Notes under the pieces: model-generated
What the model was told of the DNA's origin: nothing
The model's database searches: none
Seen by the model: only the letters and a program-made list of their open reading frames with translations
Assembly (NCBI RefSeq): GCF_020329505.1
Contig: NZ_JAGKJJ010000017.1
Span: forward strand, 62,001-126,000
Direction of reading: 5' to 3'
DNA: 64,000 nucleotides
Origin: Bradyrhizobium semiaridum
Lineage (GTDB): Bacteria > Pseudomonadota > Alphaproteobacteria > Rhizobiales > Xanthobacteraceae
Translations under genes and position numbers: made by a program
Shown here: positions 25,515 through 32,424 of the stretch, piece after piece
Layout: each line of letters begins with the position of its first letter
Numbering within the stretch: position 1 is the first letter of the stretch

Positions 25515-26282
25515 ATGGCAAGATTATCCAGAGAACACAAAGCGAGCCGCCCGGCGCCGGCGCGGACTCGCCGTCTCGTGCGAACCGCATCCGATCGTAC
25601 GGCATCGAAGCGGCGCGCCAGCGACGCGCCGTATCACCATGGCGATCTGCACGAGGCGCTGCTGAAGGCGGCCGAGCAGGTGCTCGAGCGCGACGGACTG
25701 CCGGGGCTGACATTGCGCGCCGTGGCGCGCGAGGCCGGCGTGTCGCACGCCGCCCCAACGCATCATTTCGGCGATCTCACCGGCTTGCTGAGCGAACTCG
25801 CCGCGATCGGTTTCCGGCAATTCGGCATGGCGATGGCGGCTGCGAACGCGTCGGCGGCCACGCCGGGCGAGAAGGGCATGGCGAGCGCCAAGGCCTATGT
25901 CGCCTATGCGCAGGAACATCCCGGCATGTACGGGCTGATGTTCCGCAGCGAGAAGCTCGACTATGCGCGGCCGTCGCTGCACGAGGCGTCCGAAGCCTCA
26001 TTCGCAGGGCTGGCGCGCGGCGTCGGCGCCAGCCGGCAGGAGCAGATTGCAAGCGACGCACTGTCGCTGGAGCAGGCTGCCGCGATCGCATCGGCCTGGT
26101 CGCTGGTGCACGGTTTCACCATGCTGCTGCTCGACGGGCGGCTCTCCAAGATCTTGAACCTGGCGCCGGAGGGGACCACGGCCGAAATGCTGTTGACCGC
26201 GATGCTGCGGCGAACTACCCCCATCCGCCACGCATCTCACGACGCACGTCGGCCTCCCCCGCAAGCGGGAGAGGCGAAGTGA
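25515..26282 (+). CDS. TetR-family transcriptional regulator
   Basis: A 255-residue regulator. The N-terminal HTH (YHHGDLHEALLKAAEQVLER, then LTLRAVAREAGVSHAAPTHHFG, about residues 41-87) is followed by a helical ligand-binding domain with the WHG-type features seen in this subgroup. It is divergent from the oxygenase gene and preceded by operator site 4, so it most likely represses itself, the oxygenase and the two membrane genes. The last 15 or so residues (RRPPPQAGEAK) are encoded by a dispersed repeat and are probably an accidental extension. Confidence 0.9.
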   Translation: MARLSREHKASRPAPARTRRLVRTASDRTASKRRASDAPYHHGDLHEALLKAAEQVLERDGLPGLTLRAVAREAGVSHAAPTHHFGDLTGLLSELAAIGFRQFGMAMAAANASAATPGEKGMASAKAYVAYAQEHPGMYGLMFRSEKLDYARPSLHEASEASFAGLARGVGASRQEQIASDALSLEQAAAIASAWSLVHGFTMLLLDGRLSKILNLAPEGTTAEMLLTAMLRRTTPIRHASHDARRPPPQAGEAK

Positions 26283-26345
26283 ACCAGCTTATAAGCTCAT
26301 GCGCCTCATATGCGTTCGTCCTGGTAAGAACGGGGAGAGGGGAAG
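26225..26345. repeat. dispersed repeat with CCCCCGCAAGCGGGAGAGG unit
   Basis: CTCCCCCGCAAGCGGGAGAGG forms a small hairpin, and the segment continues to AAGAACGGGGAGAGGGGAAGG. Related sequence (CTCTCCCCGTAAGAACGGGG) is at about 39685-39705. The left part encodes the C-terminal tail of the TetR regulator. No gene is visible in the remaining few bases before the next stop codon. Confidence 0.65.
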
Positions 26346-26348
26346 GGC

Positions 26349-26948
26349 CTATCGCTTCACCAGCGACGTCGTCCGGCCGCTCTGGCCGATCGTCTTCACC
26401 TTGTCCTCGCCGCATTTGAAATCGCGGGCGAAGTCGTCGGCGGCTTGCCGGGCCAGTTCATTGGCATTGGGATTGGCCGCGACATCGACATAGGCGACGT
26501 GACACACCGCGCCCGGCGGCAGCCGGGTCACCGCGAGCATCGGTCGCGACTTCGGGCTGCTGCTCCTGTCCTCGTCGCTGTTATCGGCGATCAACCAGCG
26601 CTGGATGATGGCGAAGGGCTTGCGGCCGGCGGCGCGCCATTCGACGGTATCGCCGGTCGAGCTGAACGGGCCGAACCAGGCCTGCGCCGCTGGTTCCCGG
26701 GCGGCGGCCTGCCTGTTCGGACCCACCGAGACGACCTCGCGCAGGTCACCCTCGCTGACCAGCACCACGAGGCCGGATTTTCCCGGGCAAACACGGGTGG
26801 TGCTGCCGTCCTCCTCGTCGGGCTTGCCGATCATGCGGCAGGCCTTCGGCGCCGTCGATGTGTAGCTGCTGCTGATCGTCTCCGCGCCAGCCCGATCGGG
26901 ACATGCGGCAAGCGCCATCATGGTTGTTGCAAATGCAAGGTATTTCAT
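26349..26948 (-). CDS. exported protein of unknown function
   Basis: A 199-residue protein with an N-terminal export signal (MKYLAFATTMMALAACPDRAGA). It contains a lipobox-like LAAC as well as a possible signal peptidase I site after AGA, so it is either a lipoprotein or a soluble periplasmic protein. Cysteines are spread through the mature part (KACRMIG, RVCPGK, AVCHVA, FKCGED). The family is not recognised. The ATG at 26948 gives the better signal than the one five codons upstream. Confidence 0.6.
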   Translation of the reverse strand: MKYLAFATTMMALAACPDRAGAETISSSYTSTAPKACRMIGKPDEEDGSTTRVCPGKSGLVVLVSEGDLREVVSVGPNRQAAAREPAAQAWFGPFSSTGDTVEWRAAGRKPFAIIQRWLIADNSDEDRSSSPKSRPMLAVTRLPPGAVCHVAYVDVAANPNANELARQAADDFARDFKCGEDKVKTIGQSGRTTSLVKR

Positions 26949-27112
26949 CGGGGAAACCTGCAATCCGGACGTTACTTTGTCTCTGACTTATGCAATCTGG
27001 GGAAGGTTCAACAGACATGCGGGAAACACCTGACAGGCGCGCGGAATCGTCCTAGAAGGGCGGCTTCGCAACTTTATCGCGTGCGCTTCCGCGTGCCGTA
27101 ACCTCGATCATC

Positions 27113-27781
27113 ATGCCCACGATATCACCCAACAAGCCCTACCGCGTCGGCCGCTCCCGTACCGGCCTCGGCCTTTTCGCCACCAAGCCGATCAAGAAGG
27201 GCGACAAGATCATCCGTTATTTCGGGCCGCTTCTCGATTCGAAAAAGAAGGATGAGGACGCGATCGAGAACAAGTATCTGTTCGAGCTCACCAACCGCTG
27301 GACCATCGACGGCTCGATCCGCGAGAACATCGCCCGCTACATCAATCATTCCTGCCGGCCGAACGCCGAGTCCGACGTCCGCCCACGCAAGCGCAAGGTG
27401 TTCATCCGCGCCATCAAGAACATCGAGCCGGGCGACGAAATCAACTACGACTACGGCACCGATTATTTCAAAGCCTATCTGAAGCCAATCGGCTGCAAGT
27501 GCGATTCCTGCGAGCGGAAGCGCAAGAAGCGGCGCGCCGAGGCGCGCGCGGAACGGCAGCGGCTGAAGGAAAAGGCCGAGCGCAAGGAAAAGCGCAAGGC
27601 CGAGAAGCTCGCCAAAGAGCGGGCAAAAGCGAGGACCAAGGTCAAAGCGAAGTCGAACGGCGTGAAAGCCAACGGCAAGGCGCTGAACGGCAAGCACCTG
27701 AACGGCCACGGCCCGACCAAGCCGGCGGGCAAGAAGACTGCTTCCTCAAAGCGAGCGTCGGCGCGAGCGCTGTACGCCTAG
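27113..27781 (+). CDS. SET-domain protein lysine methyltransferase with lysine-rich tail
   Basis: A 222-residue protein. Residues 1-125 form a SET domain: RSRTGLGLFATKPIKKGDKI at the start, RYINHSCRPNAESDVRP with the pseudoknot NHSC motif, GDEINYDYGTDYF with the catalytic Tyr region, and a short post-SET CKCDSC. Residues 135-222 are highly basic (runs of K, R, A), like a histone H1 tail. SET enzymes transfer methyl groups from S-adenosylmethionine to protein lysines, and bacterial substrates are rarely known. The tail could bind nucleic acid or be its own substrate. Stands alone, convergent with the NsrR-like gene. Confidence 0.9.
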   Translation: MPTISPNKPYRVGRSRTGLGLFATKPIKKGDKIIRYFGPLLDSKKKDEDAIENKYLFELTNRWTIDGSIRENIARYINHSCRPNAESDVRPRKRKVFIRAIKNIEPGDEINYDYGTDYFKAYLKPIGCKCDSCERKRKKRRAEARAERQRLKEKAERKEKRKAEKLAKERAKARTKVKAKSNGVKANGKALNGKHLNGHGPTKPAGKKTASSKRASARALYA

Positions 27782-27782
27782 C

Positions 27783-28209
27783 TCATCTCGATGCCCGCGC
27801 CGAACGGCGCGGCAGGTACGCGCATTCCGCCAGCGTGGTTCCATCGAGCTCGCGCATGAAGGCCTCGCGCGCCGCCGCGAGTTTTGCTTTCAGCCGACAG
27901 CGCGGCAGCAGCACGCAGTCGCCGCCACCAACCCTGAAGCACTCGGCCAGCGCGCTGCCGCCCTCCAGTGCGCACTACCTCGCCCAGCGTGACCGTCTCC
28001 GGCGGCCGCGCCAGCACAAATCCGCCGCCGGCGCCGCGCTGGGTGGCGATGAAGCCGGCCTCGGCGAGGTCGCGCACCACCTTGGCGAGATGATTGCGAG
28101 AAATGCCGAACTCGGCCGCGATCTCGCCGGTGGCAAACGAGCGGCCGGGCTCGCCGGCCAGCCGCATCAGGGCGCGCAGGGCGAAGTCCGTGAACGACGT
28201 CAGGCGCAT
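27783..28209 (-). pseudogene. Rrf2/NsrR-like nitric-oxide-responsive repressor, frameshifted
   Basis: The N-terminal winged helix is intact (MRLTSFTDFALRALMRLAGE; AAEFGISRNHLAKVVRDLAEAG). After LGEVVR, near 27973, the frame is wrong. Shifting it gives LEGGSALAECFRVGGGDCVLLPRCRLKAKL in the next frame, with the three cluster cysteines (C-x7-C-x5-C) and a stop at 27783-27785. Either two bases were lost or one gained; a two-base loss best fits the usual VVR-x-LE spacing. In the present frame the product would run to 27778 and lack the Fe-S site. It is divergent from a globin gene, the usual NsrR target. Confidence 0.85.
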
Positions 28210-28268
28210 GGAAGCTCCTCGCAATCGGAACTTGGCAAATCTGCTATAGCGCTCTAAATCGGTCTTTG

Positions 28269-28280
28269 AAATACCTATTT
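28269..28280. promoter_or_regulatory. inverted repeat before the globin gene, possible NsrR site
   Basis: AAATA-CC-TATTT is a short perfect inverted repeat 13 bp before the globin ATG, in the 84-bp divergent region. Rrf2-type repressors bind AT-rich palindromes of this kind, but the repeat is short and the assignment rests on position. Confidence 0.35.
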
Positions 28281-28293
28281 AATGGAGACCGCG

Positions 28294-28809
28294 ATGACGG
28301 AGGCAGAGCGCCGCGATCAGATCACGGCCGGCATTGTCGAGCGCACCGGCATCACCGAGACGATGATCGAGCAGCTGGTGCACGGCTTCTATGCCAGGGT
28401 GCGCAGCGATCCGATGCTGGCGCCGGTGTTCGAGGCCAGGATCGCTGACTGGGAGCCGCATCTGGTGCAGATGTGCGCATTCTGGTCCTCGGTCGCGCTG
28501 ACGACCGGGCGCTATCACGGCACGCCGATGGTCAAGCACATGAAGCTGCCGGTCGACGCTGCACATTTCGACCGCTGGCTCGAACTGTTCGAGGCGGCCG
28601 CGCATGAACTGTGCCCGCCGGTCGCGGCCACGCATTTCGTCGAACGTGCCCGGCGCATCGCCGCAAGCCTCGAAATGGGCGTCGCCAGCGGGCAGGGCGT
28701 GATGCTGGGGGTTGGAGAGCGGTTTCGAAGCTCGTCATCGCCAACGAGTCCGCGCGAAGCGCGGCCCGATGACAGGCTCCGCGAGAGCCGGGAATCGATC
28801 GGGCCATAG
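28294..28809 (+). CDS. group III truncated haemoglobin
   Basis: Residues 1-140 form a truncated globin: VHGFYARVRSDPMLAPVF, DWEPHLVQMCAFWSSVALTTG, RYHGTPMVKHMKLPVDAAHF and WLELFEAAAHEL are characteristic of group III. Such globins bind oxygen and nitric oxide and are linked to nitrosative stress. The ATG at 28294 has GGAG six nt upstream; an ATG at 28282 is in frame. The last 30 or so residues (RSSSSPTSPREARPDDRL and on) come from a dispersed repeat and are not globin-like. The divergent NsrR-type regulator is broken, so expression may be constitutive. Confidence 0.9.
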   Translation: MTEAERRDQITAGIVERTGITETMIEQLVHGFYARVRSDPMLAPVFEARIADWEPHLVQMCAFWSSVALTTGRYHGTPMVKHMKLPVDAAHFDRWLELFEAAAHELCPPVAATHFVERARRIAASLEMGVASGQGVMLGVGERFRSSSSPTSPREARPDDRLRESRESIGP

Positions 28810-28866
28810 ATTCCGTGGCGCAATGGATTCCGGGCTCGCGCCAAGTGGCGCGCCCCGGAATGACAG
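28733..28866. repeat. dispersed repeat downstream of and overlapping the globin 3' end
   Basis: CGCGAAGCGCGGCCCGATGAC and GGATTCCGGGCTCGCGCC...GCGCGCCCCGGAATGACAG (parts shown) match the repeat type seen at 15005-15137, in particular CCGGAATGAC. Its left part encodes the terminal residues of the globin reading frame. Confidence 0.7.
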
Positions 28867-28874
28867 TTCATCGT

Positions 28875-29273
28875 CTAGGCCGCCACCACACCCTCACTCC
28901 GGCGCATGCCGACATATTGCAGCTCGGCGAAAACGCCGGTCGCGATCGCCTGCGCCACCACCACGATCGCGCCGAGTAGGTTCGGCGACACCGCGCCCGA
29001 GAACAGCAGCGCGATGCTGGCGAGCGTCCAGGCCGCGTTGCCGACGATCACGAGCATCACCAGCGGCCTCGGCACATCCGTGCGCGTGCCGAGCCAGCCG
29101 ACCAGCGCGGTGTAGGCGATCAGGAACAGCCCGGTTTCGCGCAGCAGCGCCTCCGGCAGATTGAGCCACGAGGCCAGCGCGCCGGCATCGAGCACCATCG
29201 CGACCGCCGATACGCCGCTGAAGACGGCGTCGGCGATGAACGCGCGGCGCAGCAACTGGGATGAATGGATCAT
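28875..29273 (-). CDS. small polytopic membrane protein of unknown function
   Basis: A 132-residue protein with four predicted helices (FIADAVFSGVSAVAMVLDAG; TGLFLIAYTALVGWLG; LVMLVIVGNAAWTLASIALLFSG; NLLGAIVVVAQAIATGVFAELQ). The ATG at 29273 has GAGAGGAGAT upstream. Proteins like this are common in rhizobia; no function is assigned. It may form a unit with the small gene 29 bp upstream and is divergent from the XRE regulator. Confidence 0.7.
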   Translation of the reverse strand: MIHSSQLLRRAFIADAVFSGVSAVAMVLDAGALASWLNLPEALLRETGLFLIAYTALVGWLGTRTDVPRPLVMLVIVGNAAWTLASIALLFSGAVSPNLLGAIVVVAQAIATGVFAELQYVGMRRSEGVVAA

Positions 29274-29302
29274 GGCAGTATCTCCTCTCGTTGGGGCTGG
29301 GG

Positions 29303-29521
29303 TTAGCGGAACCAGGACTGGAGCTGGCGCCACAGGCGAAGCGGACACAGTGCCCTGCCGACCCGCATCTCCACCGCAGTGACCTGCGCGACCACGAACA
29401 AACCGGTGTGGTGCACCAGCGGCTGCGGCATGTTCAGGGAACGTGCGACCAGCCAGCTGGCCAGATGGGCCAGCCAGGGAATCGCAACGGCAACGACGCG
29501 GACAAGGGACAGCATCAGCAT
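29303..29521 (-). CDS. small hydrophobic protein of unknown function
   Basis: A 72-residue frame with an N-terminal hydrophobic stretch (LVRVVAVAIPWLAHLASWLVA) and a good ribosome site (AGGAGATGACCC ATG). It lies between the membrane gene and the divergent XRE regulator, in the position of a regulated target. There is no homology I can recall, so it could be spurious. Confidence 0.45.
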   Translation of the reverse strand: MLMLSLVRVVAVAIPWLAHLASWLVARSLNMPQPLVHHTGLFVVAQVTAVEMRVGRALCPLRLWRQLQSWFR

Positions 29522-29622
29522 GGGTCATCTCCTGTGTTCGGGAAGATGACCGGCCGTGCGCGCCAATTCGATTACCTCAGGCGTAATGGAACGGGCGAAA
29601 TTCGCATGGTAGGTTTTGCGCC

Positions 29623-30447
29623 ATGAACGCACATGCATCCACGGCGCGGGCAGAGTCCGCGCGACCCGTCCATATCGGAGAACACCTGCGCGAATGGCGG
29701 CAGCGCCGCCATCTCAGCCAGCTCGACCTTGCGGTCGATGCCGAGATCTCGGCGCGGCATTTGAGCTTTGTCGAGACCGGCCGCTCGGCGCCGTCGCGCG
29801 ACATGGTCCTCAAACTGGCGGAGCGTCTCGACGTGCCCTTGCGCGAACGCAATGTGCTGCTGGTCGCCGCGGGTTTTGCGCCCGCATTTCCGCAACGCCC
29901 GCTCGACGATCCCGCGCTGACATCGGCGCGCGAGGCGATCAACCTGGTGCTGAAGGCGCATGAGCCCAATCCGGCCCTAGCCTATGACCGGCACTACAAT
30001 CTGGTCTCGGCCAACCGCATGGTGGCGCCGCTGCTCGATGGCGTGCCGCAGCGGCTGCTCGGCCAGCCCTTCAATATTCTGCGGCTCGCCTTCCATCCCG
30101 AGGGACTGGCGCCGCGCACCGTCAACCTGTCCGAATGGGCCGCGCATCTGCTGGAGCGGCTGCATCGCCAGTGCGAGGCGACTGCCGATCCGGAACTGCT
30201 GAAGCTGTATCAGGACCTGAAGTCCTATCCGATCCCGGCGCGATCGGCCCCGATCACGTCAGACAACAATGTCGCGCTGCCGTTCAAGCTGCGGCTCAAC
30301 GGCGAGGTGCTGAGCTTCATCTCGACCACGATGGTGTTCGGCACGCCGGTCGACATCACGCTGCAGGAGCTGGCGCTGGAAACCTTCTTTCCCGCCGACG
30401 AGCTGACCGCGGAGCGGATGCGGCAGATGGCTGCCAGTATGAAATAG
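29623..30447 (+). CDS. XRE-family regulator with MmyB-like ligand domain
   Basis: A 274-residue regulator. The HTH_3 domain covers residues 20-80 (LREWRQRRHLSQLDLAVDAEISARHLSFVETGRSAPSRDM, in part), and the C-terminal domain from about 105 to 265 is of the MmyB type (NLVLKAHEPNPALAYDRHYNLVSANR; FNILRLAFHPEGLAPRTVNLSEWA), which binds fatty-acid-like ligands in the one structure known. It is divergent from two small membrane genes and likely controls them or itself. Confidence 0.88.
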   Translation: MNAHASTARAESARPVHIGEHLREWRQRRHLSQLDLAVDAEISARHLSFVETGRSAPSRDMVLKLAERLDVPLRERNVLLVAAGFAPAFPQRPLDDPALTSAREAINLVLKAHEPNPALAYDRHYNLVSANRMVAPLLDGVPQRLLGQPFNILRLAFHPEGLAPRTVNLSEWAAHLLERLHRQCEATADPELLKLYQDLKSYPIPARSAPITSDNNVALPFKLRLNGEVLSFISTTMVFGTPVDITLQELALETFFPADELTAERMRQMAASMK

Positions 30448-30507
30448 CGGCTTGTGTCGGGGCGCTTTCCGCCTAACTTTGGGGTTCCATTTTGCCGGAG
30501 CCCCGCA

Positions 30508-31173
30508 ATGAGCACCCTGAAACCGCTTCGCCTCGACATCGTCTCCGACGTCGTCTGTCCCTGGTGCTACATCGGCAAGCATCGGATCGAGGATGCGCTC
30601 AAGCTGGTCCCCGACGTGCCGGTCGAGGTGCACTGGCGACCGTTCTTCCTCAACAACTGGATCCCGCGCGAAGGCATCAGCCGGGAGGAATACCTCACCG
30701 CCAAGTTCGGCTCGATCGAAGCCTACAAGGGCATCGCCGGCCGCGTGGTTGCGGCCGCAAGCGAGGAGGGGCTGAGCTATCATCCTGACATGGTCAGGCG
30801 CCAGCCCAACACGATCGACTGCCACCGCCTGATCCACTGGGCCGGCGCGCAGGGCAAGGCGGCCGAGATGAAGCAGCGGCTGATGGAGCTCTATTTCCGC
30901 GACGGCGGCGATCTCACCGACACCAACGTGCTGGTGCAGGCGGCGGCCGATGTTGGCCTCGACGCTGATGAGGTGCGAGCGCGCCTTGCCACCGACGAGG
31001 ATGTCGCCCGCATCTCGGCGGACGCCCAGGAGGCTGCGGACAAGGGCATCTCCGGCGTGCCGACCTTCGTGTTCGCGCAGAAATACGCGGTCTCGGGCGC
31101 CCAGCCGGCCGAACAGCTCGCCCGCGCCATCCGCCAGGTCTCGGCCGAGATCAACGCAGAGGCCGCGGAGTAG
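30508..31173 (+). CDS. DsbA-family (FrnE-like) oxidoreductase
   Basis: A 221-residue thioredoxin-fold protein with an inserted helical domain and the active-site CPWC at residues 17-20. There is no signal peptide, so it is cytoplasmic like FrnE. GISGVPTFVFAQKYAVSGAQP holds the cis-proline loop. The ATG at 30508 is chosen over the frame opening at 30454. FrnE proteins assist redox stress and some polyketide pathways; the role here is not known. Confidence 0.9.
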   Translation: MSTLKPLRLDIVSDVVCPWCYIGKHRIEDALKLVPDVPVEVHWRPFFLNNWIPREGISREEYLTAKFGSIEAYKGIAGRVVAAASEEGLSYHPDMVRRQPNTIDCHRLIHWAGAQGKAAEMKQRLMELYFRDGGDLTDTNVLVQAAADVGLDADEVRARLATDEDVARISADAQEAADKGISGVPTFVFAQKYAVSGAQPAEQLARAIRQVSAEINAEAAE

Positions 31174-31224
31174 GCAGCTTGAAATTCGTGGACGCTCGCG
31201 CAACTATCCGTTTCGGAGAGATCG

Positions 31225-31428
31225 ATGAAGATCAAGATCGTCGTGCATGAGGCTGAGGAGGGGGGCTTCTGGGCCGAAGTCCCTGCGATTCCCGGCTGTG
31301 CCAGTCACGGCGAGAGCATGGAAGAGCTCATGCAAAATCTGCAAGAGGCGATCGAGGGCTGCCTGTCCATCGAGGTCGCCGCGCCCGAGCCGGGTGGTGT
31401 CGAGCGGATGCTGGAATTGCCAGCGTGA
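31225..31428 (+). CDS. hicB: HicB-family antitoxin
   Basis: A 67-residue HicB-like protein with the partial RNase H fold (MKIKIVVHEAEEGGFWAEVPAIPGCASHGES and LQEAIEGCLSI). It lacks a C-terminal DNA-binding domain, as in the short HicB class. The stop overlaps the GTG start of the hicA reading frame by four bases (GTGA). The toxin gene is frameshifted, so the antitoxin may now be an orphan. Confidence 0.85.
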   Translation: MKIKIVVHEAEEGGFWAEVPAIPGCASHGESMEELMQNLQEAIEGCLSIEVAAPEPGGVERMLELPA

Positions 31429-31630
31429 AAGCCCTATCCGGCCGAGAGTTCGCTCGTATCATCGAGCGTCACGGCTGGACGTTGCTGCGCATGAGCGGGA
31501 GCCACCACATCTACGGAAACCCGGCAGCATTGTGAGGCTTTCGGTCCCGATCCACGGCAACAGGCCGCTGAAGACGGGCCTGCTGCGACATCTCGCCAAG
31601 CTTGCCGAAATCCCAGATGAGGATCCTTAA
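31425..31630 (+). pseudogene. HicA-family mRNA interferase toxin, frameshifted
   Basis: From GTG 31425 the frame reads MKALSGREFARIIERHGWTLLRMSGSHHIYGNPAAL and stops after 35 residues at 31530. Adding one base in the GGC at about 31523 joins it to GSIVRLSVPIHGNRPLKTGLLRHLAKLAEI, ending at 31628-31630. The rebuilt protein is a normal HicA with the dsRBD-like fold and the catalytic histidine in GSHH. A one-base deletion is the simplest explanation. The shortened product should be inactive because it lacks the last strand and helix. Confidence 0.85.
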
Positions 31631-31694
31631 AGCGTCGTCTTCTCCATCCATTCTCCGATAGTTTCAACGTCAAGCAAGAAGATTGGAAAGCGTC

Positions 31695-32333
31695 ATGATC
31701 TATGAGCTGCGAACCTACACTGCCCGTCCGGGCACGGTCGGCGAGGTGGTCAAGGCGGCGAGCACGCTGTCGCGTGACATCCGCGGCGACAATTTCGGTA
31801 AGCTGGAAGGCTACTGGATCACCGAGATCGGCCCGCTGAACCAGGTCATGCACATGTGGAGCTACGCCGATCTCAACGAGCGGACGCGGCTGCGCGGCGA
31901 GCTCGGCAAGAACCCGCGCTGGACGGGGGAGTATATTCCGGCGATCCGTCCGTTCCTGGTGCGGCAGGAGGTCCGGTTGCTCAACGCGATCATCCCGCCG
32001 GTCGCGCCGGCCACCTCGGGCAACGTCTACGAATTCCGCAACTACCGCGCCAAGCCGCTCGGCGCCTCCAGGCAATGGCAGGACTTGTTCACCGGCGTGA
32101 TGCCAACGCGCGAGAAATATTCGAAGATCGTCGGCCTCTGGTACACCGACGCCGGCCAGCCGAACGAGGTCTGCCACATCTGGGCCTATCCCGATCTCAA
32201 CGCCCGCGCCGAGGCGCGCGGCAATGCGATGAAGGATCCGGCCTGGCAGGAATTTCTCGGCAAGGGCACCCAGCTGCTGGAAGAGATGCACTCGACCATC
32301 ATGCTGCCGGCGCCGCATTCGCCCCTGAAGTAA
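31695..32333 (+). CDS. NIPSNAP-family protein, two repeats
   Basis: A 212-residue protein made of two dimeric alpha-beta-barrel-type NIPSNAP repeats: MIYELRTYTARPGTVGEVVK from residue 1 and NVYEFRNYRAKPLGASRQWQ from about 111. Each ends in a conserved TDAGQPNEVCHIWAYPDLNAR-like segment (HMWSYADLNERTRLR in the first). Function is unknown in bacteria; some members bind small hydrophobic molecules. ATG 31695 is preferred over TTG 31683. Confidence 0.88.
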   Translation: MIYELRTYTARPGTVGEVVKAASTLSRDIRGDNFGKLEGYWITEIGPLNQVMHMWSYADLNERTRLRGELGKNPRWTGEYIPAIRPFLVRQEVRLLNAIIPPVAPATSGNVYEFRNYRAKPLGASRQWQDLFTGVMPTREKYSKIVGLWYTDAGQPNEVCHIWAYPDLNARAEARGNAMKDPAWQEFLGKGTQLLEEMHSTIMLPAPHSPLK

Positions 32334-32424
32334 CGGCTGCGGTGTCCGCGCGCCGCGTCACGAAAGCCGGGTCACAAAAGCCATGGCCGCATCATGTTGC
32401 GTGACGCCGCTCCTTCCAGCGCGG

